Shown here: in pieces, positions 37,490-47,518 of the stretch
Position numbering within the stretch: position 1 is the first letter of the stretch
Layout: each line of letters begins with the position of its first letter
Source: Acanthosepion esculentum
Lineage: Eukaryota > Mollusca > Cephalopoda > Sepiida > Sepiidae
Length of the DNA stretch: 64,000 nt
NCBI GenBank assembly: GCA_964036315.1
Contig: OZ038485.1
Span: forward strand, 76,605,960-76,669,959
Direction: 5' to 3'
Made by a program: the position numbers and the translations under genes
Notes under the pieces: model-generated
The model's database searches: none
Told to the model about the DNA's origin: nothing
The model's input: only the letters and a program-made list of their open reading frames with translations

Positions 37490-38320
37490 TTCATAGTTAA
37501 TCATTGCTTGTTTTAATGGCATAACGAAAAATGAAAAATAATTTTAAAAAAAGAAAAAGAAAAAAAGGAAATTAAAAAAAAGGATGAAAGATTGCCAGTG
37601 GTATTTAGGGAGGTTTGAGAAAGTAAATTGGCAAATACCTGCTGGATAATGATTACTGGAAAAGTTCCAGAAACAAATCAGAGGACCCGGTCTGAAAGGA
37701 TTTTTCCTATGATCTCATTTTATTGATTTGTTGCCAATTTAAGAAAACTACAACCAAGTCAGTCTATTGTTTTTATAGAGTGCCTTCTCCATTTTTAGTT
37801 TGTTTTTTGCTAGTTTTTACAACCTTAAAAGTGTTAAGGTCAAATGGTTGCAAGTTGGTTTCATCTTAGAGGAAAGAAAGAAAACATTTAATTGTACAGA
37901 AAATGATGCATGTTTCTGGATCTTAAATCAGTTGAGAGAGATGTTAGTAAATGGCAAATGATAAATAGTTTAATTAAATCAGTTTTGAAGCTGTTTATAT
38001 GGATATTGTTACTTATATGACAGTGTTTTAATGCTAGAAATAGGATTTGGTCATTATTTGCTCATCCATACTTCAACTGTCTAAAACTGGTGCTAAGGAC
38101 ACAAAAATATTTTCCTATTTTGCAATTAAAAACAAAATTAAAGAAAATATTTAAACTATTGAAATGCATATTTGAATTTTATAAAAGTCTGCAATCATTG
38201 CTATAGATTGTAATGTTTTTGGAACCAACTTGTCTCAGTATGAGGAATATATAAATTATACTATTTTGTGCAGGTATCTTTTGGGGTTATGTGCACAAAA
38301 TATGAAATGTGACATTTTTT
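37490..38320. other. AT-rich stretch without recognised features
   Basis: No coding or repeat structure beyond A-rich tracts (37540-37585). Confidence 0.45.
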
Positions 38321-38372
<52 letters not shown>

Positions 38373-38379
38373 CACACAC
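38321..38379. repeat. (TG)n(TA)n microsatellite
   Basis: TG dinucleotides pass into TA dinucleotides and then a short CA tail. Confidence 0.93.
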
Positions 38380-38479
38380 TGTTTTCTATCTACTTTTCAA
38401 TTGTACTACTTGATGCGTTCAGGACTGCTATGATGGTATTATGATAATATACAGGTCAACTGGCAAGCGTTTCAACATA

Positions 38480-39340
38480 TGTAGGTTTATAGCAAAAACA
38501 AAAGTCTTTTTTAGTTTAGTGCACAACCTTCTCTATACCGATGACTATGACCTAGTCGCATACACAATTCATCATGCACAGGAGTTCATGGATTGGCTAT
38601 CAGTAAGGTTTTTGGACTGTCCATCAGCCTCGACAAGACAGTAGTGATGTATCAACCTGCCTGAGGAATTCAGTATATAGAGCCATCAATTATTTATGTT
38701 GATGGTAGTCGACTTGGAGTAGTAAACAAATTTGTATACCTTAATATCACCTTCAACCACCACTGCTCCTTTAATGATGGATAGTGTTGCGGATTAAGAT
38801 GCATTTGCAGCACTCAAGTTCCATGTCTGGAGTCAGAAGGGCATAATAAATCAGTCAAAAATTAAAATATATAATGCCTGCATTATGTCATCTCTGCTAT
38901 ATCCAGGTGAGATATGGGTAGTCTATCACAGACATCTGCTGATACTGGAACATTTTCATCAATGATGCCTTTGGTCTGTGCTTAAAATCCAGTGGATGTC
39001 TCACACCCCTGGTACTGTTGTTCTACAAAGGGTCAATTCACTCTCTGTGGGAGCAATTATACACAAATACAGATTGCAATGGACAGGCCATGTTATTCGT
39101 ATGGCAGATGACAGAATGCCAAAACAATTAATGTATGGAGAACTGGAAATGGGAAAAAGACCACAGCGCAAGCCAAAACTTCATTACACAGATTGCCTTA
39201 AAGAGTAACTAGGAGACTCTAGCTGAAGACCAGGTTTCTTGGAGAGCTGGTATTGCTGATGGCGCCAAGATCTTCTATGAGGTATCACAAAAATATGGAG
39301 AACTGAAGAGAAGAGTTCAGAAGGGATCCCTGAATTGCCA
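38480..39340 (+). pseudogene. LINE reverse transcriptase, post-catalytic part (C2H2-tailed LINE)
   Basis: Frames read 'LYTDDYDLVAYTIHHAQEFM' (catalytic YADD box changed to YTDD), then across indels 'VVMYQPA', 'IIYVDGSRLGVVNKFVY' and 'FNHHCS', and then the open frame 38978-39208 with 'MLKIQWMSHTPGTVVLQRVN' and 'LQWTGHVIRMADDRMPKQL'. This is the RT palm end and carboxy-terminal region of a molluscan LINE. It leads directly, through 'GDSS...W' linker residues, into the zinc-finger tail annotated next. Stops and frameshifts inactivate the RT portion, and no endonuclease is present. Confidence 0.88.
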
Positions 39341-39344
39341 CGAG

Positions 39345-39662
39345 GTGCCAACCTGGCCATGTGCCCAATGCAATCAGATATATCTGTCCAGGGCAGGTCT
39401 GCTCAGTCACCAGAAATCACACCAACACCAACAGTCTATTGCATATGACAATTTCTTATTAGCATACTTTGAATGCCCGACCTGTACTAGAGTGTGCAAG
39501 TCCAGGTCGGACATGACAAGGCATATAAAAAGACACATTGGAAGTGATGATGTTCAAAGTCAACTTCTACCACCTGGAGAAGATTTGACATGCCATATAT
39601 GTAACAAGAAATGCAGATCGATGGCTGGCTTTATGAGCCACTGTCATTCACACAACTGATGA
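39345..39662 (+). pseudogene. C2H2 zinc-finger tail of the LINE polyprotein
   Basis: An intact 104-codon frame holds three C2H2 units: 'CAQCNQIYLSRAGLLSHQKS' (C-x2-C-x12-H), 'CPTCTRVCKSRSDMTRHIKR' (C-x2-C-x12-H) and 'CHICNKKCRSMAGFMSHCHS' (C-x2-C-x12-H), each closed by a further histidine. It continues the frame and family order of the upstream RT relic. I therefore read it as the carboxy-terminal nucleic-acid-binding tail known in this LINE group, not as a host zinc-finger gene. It ends about 80 bp before a TA-rich tail that probably marks the element's 3' end. Confidence 0.75.
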
Positions 39663-39741
39663 TGCAGTGTTGTGGGGGGAGGTTAACTGATGGACTGGAC
39701 ATATCAGTGATGGTCATACTCGCTTTGTGAGTTGACAGCCG

Positions 39742-39796
39742 CTATACTATACTATACTATATATATATATATATATGTAGAGCGAGAGAGAGAGAA
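39742..39796. repeat. TA-rich tail and (GA)n
   Basis: (CTATA)n passes into (TA)n and then GAGAGA. It starts right at the 3' end of the C2H2-tailed LINE and may be its simple-repeat tail. Confidence 0.8.
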
Positions 39797-39799
39797 TCT

Positions 39800-40425
39800 T
39801 TGACACTCAACAAAAGAAGGAAAAGGAATAGGGTGAGAGTATAAGAATACAAAATAAAGGAGAAATAACCATACCATCTGACACATATGCGCATGCACAC
39901 AAACACATAAAGAGGGCAAACAAATCAGCATAATAGTTACCACATAAATTAATTACAAACTTAGCTTAAAAGATATTGAAAAAGAGATAAAAAATAATAG
40001 TCAGTTGCTGAAAACTCCTGACGAGTGGACTAAATGATTACAAAATGGTTCATACACAAAACTCTGAAGTTGTGGTACTGAATAAAACATCAATCAGCTA
40101 AATGACAAATTTTATTTATATTATTCCTATATATCTCATTTCACTCCAAGCAAGCTGATAATGACACTAAGATGCAAAGGGTTACTGTTAGTGGAAGAGA
40201 ATGAGAAGACTTTAGTGAAGAGAAAGGACAATAAAAGAACTGGTATCAGAAAGACAGAAGATGGCAGTTGATAGTACATTGAAATTTTTGAAGATTGTAG
40301 GTAGCAAGGAAGCAAGAAACTGGATGAGAGTTCTACAGGTAAGAAAAGGAACAATTAGAATAGAACTTATGATTACACCTGGCTATTATAAAAGTACAAT
40401 GATGAGACCAAATAACTAACCAAGT
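39800..40425. other. Unassigned non-coding stretch
   Basis: No feature that I can support. Confidence 0.4.
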
Positions 40426-40429
40426 AGTA

Positions 40430-41110
40430 TTCTTATACTCATGTGGTTAAAGTACCAAAGTGGAAAACTTATTATAACAATTGCCATAAAAAGTACTTAT
40501 GGAAAAGATACACAGAAGTCAGAGGCAGTGGGAAAGTGACTGAAGTTGAGATGCCAGGTCAGGACTGATAATATTACAGGCACTTCTTTGGATTTTGTCA
40601 AGAACTGAGATATATATCAGGAGCACCAAACCAAATGTGGCAGCAATATCCAATGCATGTATGAATGGTAGATTTATAAATGGGCAAGATGGATTCTAGC
40701 AAGAAAAATTGTCTGACACAACACAGCGAACAAACCTTCTTAGCAGCAGATTTGACAACTGATTCTGTATAATTGTTCCAATTCCTGTCAGTAGAAAACA
40801 AGACCAAGAAGGCACAATGACTTGCTCTCCTGGGGGTTAGTATCAGCCATTCTGATGGAGGACAAAATGATTCTCTATGTTGATTAAAGGATAGCACTTT
40901 CTTTTTGGAGGTGTTAAATTTACAAGCCATTCCTTGCCCCAGTTAACAACTGGTGGTCAGTTTTGAGAGCAGCTGCCAGTTTTACTTTGTCAAACCTATT
41001 GATCTTACTTTTAAGACAGGAGTAAATAGTTGTGCCACCTGCATAAATACCTAGCTGGGACCTTGAAGAGCAATCCACTGCATTGTTTCCTTACTTCATT
41101 TGCAGACCAA
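40430..41110 (-). pseudogene. LINE reverse-transcriptase relic (jockey/CR1-like), inverted copy
   Basis: On the minus strand the order is 'YAGGTTIYSCLKSK' (catalytic YADD box mutated to YAGG), 'FDKVKLAAALKTDHQLL', 'KKKVLSFNQHRESF', 'SVVKSAAKKVCSLCC', 'ILPIYKSTIHTCIGYCCHIW' and then 'PLTSVYLFHKYF'. This matches the plus-strand copy at 5.22-5.80 kb block by block. The alanine-glycine change in the active site, plus indels, makes it inactive. Confidence 0.82.
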
Positions 41111-41154
41111 TAAAGTTTTGTGCACAACATTTCCAAAAACCACCTCTGCATATT

Positions 41155-41350
41155 TTGTGGAAATTTAAGTGTGTGTGAAAAAGATGATAAATCTCTGAAG
41201 AGTCAAATCTTTCATCTAAACATTTCCTCTGCACTTTTAACAGTGATTGGGTCATAGTCTTCAAGGTCTTCTTCAGAAACCTCAGTAGCAGGAGATTCCT
41301 TGAAAACCTTCACAAAACTGTTGACATGGTCCATTACTATATCCACACAC
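41155..41350 (-). pseudogene. Unassigned coding-like segment
   Basis: On the minus strand one frame reads 'IVMDHVNSFVKVFKESPATE' followed by 'VSEEDLEDYDPITVKSAEEM'. This acidic, helix-prone stretch is open for about 45 codons. I do not recognise it. It lies between a LINE relic and the next unassigned frame, and may belong to the same degraded element as that frame. Confidence 0.3.
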
Positions 41351-41722
41351 ATGCTCCTTTAGTTTATTTTCAATGATTTTGGCCAGAACATATGTATGAC
41401 TGTCACTCAGGCCACTGACTTCCTGTTCAAACCTTTATCTAAGTAGTGGGCTGTAATGCCAAAATATCTTTAGTTAGCAACTGATTGGTAGTTACAGGTG
41501 ACACACAATCCTGTTCAGTAAAGATAGCTTTCAATGACCTTTATTTCATGAAACTTTTGGTGAGGGGAACGTTGTCATAAGGATAGGATAAGAGAGGTTT
41601 TATAGAAGGTTGTAGTTACTGAAGTTCAATAAAATTCTTGTCTTGAACCAAGATAAATATGGAGTTCAGAGTTCATGATCAATTCATAGATCCTGCCATT
41701 TATTCCCGTCTGAGTAATCTTC

Positions 41723-41965
41723 CTACATAAAGCGGACATTATTGATTTTGGCCTGCCAAGGTGCACCATCATCAACTAAAGACTGCATCCTTCCTTTGGC
41801 TAAGGCTTTCTCATATTCAGGAAGCTTTGATACATAGCACCTCTGAATGTCTCTCTTAAGATTAAAGAGAGATTGTTGACTGATATTAATCTTATTCTCC
41901 TTTGGCAAGTAGGAGATACACTGGAAAGGACTATCATACAACTTGGTGAATACAACTTTAATCAG
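41723..41965 (-). pseudogene. Unrecognised ~80-codon open frame behind an acceptor-like site
   Basis: The frame reads 'LYDSPFQCISYLPKENKINI', 'LFNLKRDIQRCYVSKLPEYE' and 'GRMQSLVDDGAPWQAK', ending in a TAG stop. It looks genuinely coding (low bias, well-spaced charged residues). Upstream on the minus strand a near-ideal acceptor, TTTTTATTGCAG, precedes ATGAATCC. That ATG lies in another phase and meets a stop after ten codons. It could be a terminal exon damaged by one indel, or part of a transposon relic. No relative is known to me. Confidence 0.3.
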
Positions 41966-42064
41966 TCACTTTCTCATCCAGCGGATTCATCTGCAATAAA
42001 AACCAAATGGTCTTTATGCCTAATGAAAAAAATTTTTAAACTAAGAAAATTATTAAATTAATTA

Positions 42065-42555
42065 AAGACAGATTTAGAAAGCTTTTAAACTCACAGAAGA
42101 TGTTTTTAATTTTATTTTTTTAGAAAAAACAAGTTGTGTGTAGAGTACTGAGCACAATTGAGTGATGGAATAATGGTTTCAACAACATTAATGAGATGCA
42201 GTAAAATTTCATTAAATTTAATACTTAGAGAATTTTCACAAAAATTGAAGTAAAAATTCTAGTCAATTTAAATTAGTTTTGAAATACAGCAAAGTATTTA
42301 TTGGAAGTATTAAAATTTAATCTATTAACTTGAAATTAAAACTAAAATAAAAGCTTGAAAGATTTTTCATTTTTAACAATTCATTTTAAATCTTAACAGA
42401 TTTCAGCAGCAGCAGCAGATAATATATACAGGTGGAGAGAAAAATGAAAGGAGTAGTGTTAATATGAGATTAGGTACCTCCATAATTCGTGATACCTGTT
42501 TTTGTCCCCTTAGTAGCATTAATTTACAACTGAATGAAGCAGGGGTCTATACCTC
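42065..42555. other. AT-rich stretch, short (CAG)n
   Basis: There is no gene. A short CAG run (near 42404-42418) is the only structure that I see. Confidence 0.4.
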
Positions 42556-42569
42556 AACGTTTCATCAGG

Positions 42570-43870
42570 GGTGTGATCAAGTTGACTGCCTCAAATATAG
42601 TTCGTAAGGAAGACCATCTAATCTCGGAGTTTTGTCCCGGCCAACCAGTTTCAGCGCTTCCCAGATCTCAGACTCTGTGATGGGACCCTCGCACCCAGCC
42701 GCTTCGGCCGCCCCAAGGCGAGGAAAGTCGGCCAAATAGGCGTCGAACTGATCAGGGCTAAGACCGGACTCCCTGATAAAAAGATGCTGAGTAATCTCGA
42801 AAAGTCTATGCCCGCGTTTGTAGTCATGGTTCGCTTGTCCGGCAATGTAATGCTCGCAATATGTCGATTGGTTGCGTTCCTCTGTACTCATTTCATCGGC
42901 CATGTTCGTCGCCTCGCAAGACATTCTTTTTAACCTAGCCCCAATTACCAGAGCTTGATTCTTTTTGATAAGCAAGGAGGCCAGCTCCACTGTAGCTAAT
43001 GCTACGTCCCCACTATCACGGGATTTGATTGCCCGATCAACCCTGGCTTCTAATGCCGTTTGTACTGCTAAAAACGGGGTTTCCTGCATACAACATACAT
43101 CCACCCAGAGACTCTGAACCTCGCGAGCGTGCATCGCCCTACGAGACTTCGATCTCAGGCCCCGGGCATTCAAACTCGTCAACCAGAGTACCATTACCAG
43201 TACGATTAGGGATGGGAATCTGGCTTGAACATGGTCAGGAAGAGGACACCAACAGCCACACCCATTGATCCTTGGCCCATCTCAGTCTTGATAGTGTCGT
43301 CAGAGGGATAGGTTAATTGCAGAGCCCTATAAAGGGAGGGGGAACTAGAACTGGGACCCTCCCTGAACAGAACTGTTTTAATTAATTTTTCGTCTTCCAA
43401 GGCGGCGATTGTGAGGGTGGCAACTTACATGATTTCATAGCCTTCTCAACCATACCCCATAACTTCTGTGCCCCCGACCCAGTACGGATGACAGTTAGAA
43501 CTCGTTTTCAATTGGGGAAGTTTTGGGAACTTCAATGTCCTTGTCTCTGTGCTTCTTGAAAGGCGATAATATTTTAAGTTCTTTTATTGTTTTTGTAATT
43601 TCTGGCCCTTTCTACCTGGGCTGGGGAAATACAGCAGACGTCCTTCCCTAAATTATATGGCAGTCTAGACTGTCTTTTTTTTTCTCCTTGTCCGCAGCAG
43701 GAAGGCTTCGGAGTCTTTTTGATAATGGGGGAATTTGTTGTTGTTTTTGCGGGGAAGGACTGGGAGTAGGAACTGGGGTTTGAGAGATTTTTGGAATGAA
43801 TTAGGATTTCTACTGAGCGGGTAGAGTTTGCCAGGGGATGAATGCGTTGATGATTTTCTCTTGGATTTCT
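42570..43870 (-). mobile_element. Tx1-like LINE, copy B (internally deleted fragment)
   Basis: On the minus strand, 43870-43200 encodes the end of ORF1 ('VLTVIRTGSGAQKLWGMVEK', then 'GRVPVLVPPPF'-type residues), parallel to copy A at 52.2-51.7 kb. The 205-codon frame 43194-42577 starts 'MVLWLTSLNARGLRSK', matching the first ~43 residues of copy A ORF2. It then jumps in frame past the rest of the endonuclease into the linker, and ends with 'KTPRLDGLPYELYLR' at the start of the RT. The 5' edge abuts the truncated gypsy integrase at about 43870. The 3' part of the LINE is missing. Confidence 0.85.
42577..43194 (-). pseudogene. ORF2 of LINE copy B with endonuclease deleted in frame
   Basis: This is an uninterrupted frame of 205 codons. 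Residues 1-43 align with the start of the copy A apurinic-type endonuclease ('LNARGLRS', 'DVCCMQETPF'). Residues ~45-190 align with the linker before the RT, including 'YLADFPRLGAAEAAGCEGPI', which parallels copy A. The GDWN, YLDR and TDH motifs of the endonuclease are all absent, and the RT stops after its first motif. It encodes no catalytic domain. The intact frame over the junction may be chance or may reflect a deletion in an active ancestor. Confidence 0.75.
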
Positions 43871-43872
43871 TA

Positions 43873-44709
43873 TCAGTTAGAAGCAGTTGGTCTTTTGCAC
43901 TTAAAAATTTCAGGCCACTTGGAATAGCTATCCATAACTATCAAGTAGAAATTACCATTCATGTGTCCAGCATAATCTATGTGGAGTCTGGTCCATGGAA
44001 CATCTGTTTTTGGCCATGGTGTGTATTTTACTGGCGGTGCTTTCGCTGCCATTTGACACCCTCTACAAGTTTTAACTACCTGTTCAATGTCTTTGTCCAT
44101 ATTTGGCCAATAAATGTAACTCCTCGTCAGGGCTTTCATACGTCCAATACCAGGATGCCCCTGATGAAATTCCTTCAAAATCCGTTTTTGTAGCACAACC
44201 GGTATCACGACTCTTCCAGCATATAACAGCACTTCATCACATATTGAATATGCTGGTGAAGAAGTTTTATACTTTTCTGAAGTTACAACTTCTTTCATTT
44301 TTCTAATAAAAGTGTCGTTTTCTGCTTTTAATTTTATTTCATCTAATGTCACTGGTAATTCTTTTACTGTGTTATACATTATTTCAACCACTTCATTTTC
44401 TGCTTGTAACGACGCTATCACCGTATCTTCTATCGGTTCCGAAGACGTTGGGATCAGTCTAGATAAACCATCAGCATGGCTTAATTTTTTAGATGATAAA
44501 AATTCCATTTTGAAATTGTAATTCAACAAAATGGTTCCCCATCGTTGCAAACGGTTTGCCGTATGAGTAGGTATACCCTTCTTCGAACCATAGATTGAAA
44601 GCAGCGGGCGATGGTCGGTCTGCAATATAAACCTTCTTCCATGTATGTACTTATGGAATTTTTTACAAGCATAGATGATAGCTAAGCTTTCTTTCTCAAT
44701 TTGAGAGTA
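43873..44709 (-). pseudogene. Gypsy element 2: RNase H end and amino-terminal integrase
   Basis: Continuing the RT frame after an in-frame TAG (44707-44709), this has 'QTDHRPLLSIYGSKK' and 'LSHADGLSRL' (RNase H), then an integrase zinc domain with 'FHQGHPGIGRMK' and 'CRGCQMAAK' (HH-CC). It reaches 'LHIDYAGHMNG', with the first catalytic aspartate, and stops at 'YSKWPEIFKCKRP', where homology ends against LINE copy B. The second aspartate and the glutamate are missing, so the integrase is truncated. The family is Ty3/gypsy. Confidence 0.9.
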
Positions 44710-45471
44710 CTACTTTTCTGCGGGTAATAATGTCCTTGACGCATGTGCCACTGGCTTCGTATTGCCGTCTTTGAATTTATGCAGAATTACCGCACCTATT
44801 CCGTACTCGCTTGCGTCCGATGCCACTATAATTTCCTGTTTAGGGTCATAATGTGTTAGTGATAATTCTGACGTCAAAATATTCTTTATTTTGTCAAACG
44901 CCTTCTGACACACTTCTGACCATTCCCACTTTGCTCCCTTTTTAAGCATTTTATTTAATGGAGCCGTAAGGCTGCACATATTAGGAATATATATCCCATA
45001 ATAGTTAGCAAGTCCTAAGAACGCTTGTAGCGTTACTACATTTTTGGGAGTTGGCATTCTTTTGATCGCTTCTGCCCTCGCCGGATCTGGTCTTCTTCCA
45101 TCAGAGTCTATTATCTGCCCCAAAAATTTAATTTCACTCATAAAAAATTCACATTTTTCAGCTCCAAGTTTGAATCCATATTCTTCAATTTTTTCAAAAA
45201 CCTGATTAATATGTTCCAAATGTTCATTTCGATCTTTACTTTTTATCAAAATATCATCAAGATATGCAATGGCGAAGTCCAACCCTGCCAGCATAGTGTC
45301 CATAATTTGCTGAAAAATACTAGGGGATACTTTTAAACCAAAAGGCAGACGGTTTAATTTGTATAAACCCTTGTGTATATTGATAGTCAACAATTTAGAA
45401 CATTCTTCGTCCACTTTCACTTGGAGATAGGCATCCGATAAATCCAATTTTTGAGAATATTTTTCCTCCAT
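44710..45471 (-). pseudogene. Gypsy element 2: reverse transcriptase core and RNase H start
   Basis: The frame covers 'QKLDLSDAYLQVKVDEE' (RT motif A), 'LPFGLKVSPSIFQQIMD' (motif B), the catalytic 'AIAYLDDILI' (YLDD) and 'FLGQIIDSDGRRPD'. These are followed by the connection ('LQAFLGLANYYGIYI') and the RNase H entry ('IIVASDASEYGIGAVI'). It ends at a TAG stop. The palm itself is intact by motif. A frameshift at about 45,440 separates it from the amino-terminal RT residues. Confidence 0.93.
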
Positions 45472-45823
45472 TTAAACTTGCAAAAATGTCTTCTGGTGAA
45501 GGCAAAGGATATGTGTGGTCTTTTAAGCAATCATTTAGACCCGTAGAGAAATCAGCACACATCCAAATTTTATTATTCTTTTTCTTAACATATACAACAG
45601 GGCAGGCCCACTCTGAAAATTCAATGCGTGAAATAACTCCTAAATTTTCAAGCCGTTCCAATTCTTTGTTAATCTGTTCCAAAACACCAAATGGCACATT
45701 TCTTTTTTGCTTGAAAATAGGTTTTACATTTTTCTTCACTTCAAATTTTGCCTCCGTCTTTTTGCAACATCCAAGACCTTCTGAAAATACTTGTGGAAAT
45801 TTTATTTTCAGATCTGTCACCAA
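45440..45823 (-). pseudogene. Gypsy element 2: amino-terminal RT (fingers)
   Basis: This has 'LKIKFPQVFSEGLGCCKK', 'FKQKRNVPFGVLEQINKELE' and 'VISRIEFSEWACPVVYVKKK', the linker and fingers of a Ty3/gypsy RT, then 'ADFSTGLNDCLKDHTYPLPS'. It shares coding order with the next frame across a single frameshift. Confidence 0.9.
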
Positions 45824-45829
45824 ATTTCT

Positions 45830-46150
45830 ATAACCCGTTTTTTACACGGAGAAGAAACATTAATTCTATTGCAAAAAGAATTTATAGGGAGTTCCCATAA
45901 ATTAAAAAGTATAATCCAATCTGTTCCAAATAAATTTGAAGCATTTTGTAGCACATACACTTTAGTGTCTTACCAACAAATGAAATATTACAAGAAAATT
46001 CACCTTGAAAATGCAATTTTCTTCCAGAAATCCCGCGAGCCACTTTTTCAGTCTTTTTAAGCAAAGGTCTGCCTATTTTAATCCATGTTGCTGTATTAAT
46101 AATGGAAATATCACTTTCAGTATCTAGCTGTATTTTTTTTTTCCATTCAT
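45830..46150 (-). pseudogene. Gypsy element 2: retropepsin with altered active site
   Basis: On the minus strand, after the gag zinc knuckles, comes 'IQLDTESDISIINTATW' and then 'KVARGISGRKLHFQGEF' and 'VGKTLKCMCYKML'. This is the layout of an aspartic protease of LTR retroelements. The active-site triad is D-T-E in place of D-T-G. The glycine is nearly invariant, so activity is unlikely. A run of eight A's marks a probable frame change from gag. Confidence 0.75.
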
Positions 46151-46447
46151 TTTTACCTGTACGAATTTTCTTTTCTGCCCCTCCTCAATCTCCTGACGTG
46201 ACAACACAATATTCACATTATCTTTTTTCGACTTAAATTTTTTTCTTTTGCTTTTACAATGAGTACTTATATGGCCTTTATTGCCACACGAATAGCAATT
46301 TTTGTCGCGAAAAAAACATTCACTTTTAAAATGACCACCACCGCATCCAAAGCACGTTGTTTTTTTAACGTTTTTATTAACTATTCCCGTTTTTGGTCGA
46401 ATAGCATGGACACGGGATATGTCTTTCTTCAATTTGCGTATTGTCAT
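46124..46447 (-). pseudogene. Gypsy element 2: nucleocapsid zinc knuckles
   Basis: Two CCHC units are visible: 'CFGCGGGHFKSEC', which is one residue short between the second C and H (C-x2-C-x3-H-x4-C), and 'CYSCGNKGHISTHC', which is canonical (C-x2-C-x4-H-x4-C). A lysine-rich tail follows. It is shifted by one frame relative to the upstream gag. Confidence 0.85.
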
Positions 46448-47183
46448 GTTTTAAGTTTTCAATTCTTTGACACTCTTCCGTAACCTTCTGCAAAGTGATC
46501 TCGGAATTTTGTTCGAGTTTTGCCAATATTCGGGACCTTATGTCCTTATCTTTGCTAGAAGTCAAGCCTTGAACAAATATCAAACATTTAAATCGATCAA
46601 TTGAAAGATCATGTAACATAAAACGTTCACACATTTTGTTAACATTTCCAGCATACGTAACAACATCCTCATCGTCACGCTTTACCATATTCAAACACGA
46701 GAAACGAGTATGAAACAAACTAACTCGCTCGCCAAAAATACTAGATAAAGTATTAACAGTTTCTTCGAAAGAAATGTCACCAGTTTTTCTTGGAAGGACA
46801 AAATTCGTATACTTATTATTTTCATCTGTACCCAACTTTTGTAAAAGTAAACTCACTCTTTGTTCGTCAGTCAAACCTTCACATTTTTTTTCAAATATTG
46901 TTTCAAATCTTCTGAAATACGCAGGAAATGTTATGCCCTCCTCTGGGTAAAATTTGAACTCAGTAATAGAATTAGCAATACCTTCGGCCGTGAATGACGA
47001 ATTTACTGGATTCTTAAGTAAAATCGCTTCATATAAAGCCTTTGTGTCATTTCGCTGCTGAACTTGTAAATCCAATAGTTGTTCCCGAAACAATTTTTGT
47101 TGCTCTTGTTGCTGAATTTGACTTTGCACTAGAGTTTTCGGTAATGCAATCAAATCTTCCATTATGCGTAATAGATTACACAA
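46440..47183 (-). pseudogene. Gypsy element 2: gag capsid region
   Basis: About 250 codons run from 'MEDLIALPKTL', through a glutamine-rich coiled-coil-like stretch ('QSQIQQQEQQKLFREQLLDL'), then 'FYPEEGITFPAYFRRFETIF' and 'VSLLLQKLGTDENNKYTNFV', to 'MCERFMLHDLSIDRFKCLIF'. This is typical of gag proteins of invertebrate Ty3/gypsy elements. The frame switches to that of the zinc knuckles near 46,440. Confidence 0.85.
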
Positions 47184-47407
47184 AACACTTTTCGAAAACA
47201 GTCAAAAAGGTAAAAACACGTATATATCCACAATAAGCACAAGTCTTACTTCTTTTTAGCACGTTGAAATCCCATTTCTTCGTGAAGAACAAAGTTCGAC
47301 GTTTTTTTTTTGTTTTTTTTTTCAGAGCAAGAAAAAAAAATTTATATAGTCCACCTAGAATTGAAAAATTCTCCACTCAGCGTGATGAACGAATCTCTCG
47401 TCGCCAC
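47184..47407 (-). other. Gypsy element 2: leader with primer-binding site
   Basis: Directly after the LTR end (ATAACA on the minus strand) the leader begins GTGGCGACGAGAG. This contains the TGG expected of a tRNA primer-binding site (near 47395-47406). It also holds long A- and T-runs (47300-47340). Confidence 0.65.
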
Positions 47408-47518
47408 TGTTATGATGTTGATTTGGGGTTAGTAGAGACAAACGCCAAATAACACGTAACAATAAAAAGGGTTTTTCATAGGTTGGTAAAAAGGTACAGA
47501 AATCGCCTGAGTAGTCAA
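47408..47518 (-). repeat. Gypsy element 2: 5' LTR, 3' part (split by the LINE)
   Basis: On the minus strand it ends AACATCATAACA before the primer-binding site. The 5' part of the same LTR lies at 53985-54130 beyond the inserted LINE. The reconstituted LTR would be about 240 bp, starting TGTCGG and ending TAACA. Confidence 0.75.
47501..47518. repeat. 18-bp target-site duplication, left copy
   Basis: AATCGCCTGAGTAGTCAA is identical to 53985-54002. The two copies bound the Tx1-like LINE exactly. Confidence 0.95.

Noticed and set aside
39345..39662. Independent host zinc-finger gene
   Set aside because: It follows a LINE RT relic in family order and such fingers are known at the end of that LINE group, so the element explains it.
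41000..43870. 3' LTR and remaining integrase of gypsy element 2
   Set aside because: I looked for sequence like the split 5' LTR (TGTCGG...TAACA) and for the rest of integrase downstream of 43873 and did not find them; LINE copy B and unrelated DNA occupy the space.
43873..47183. Endogenous retrovirus with an envelope gene
   Set aside because: Gag, protease, RT, RNase H and integrase fit a Ty3/gypsy retrotransposon, and no envelope-like frame with signal peptide and transmembrane segment is visible.
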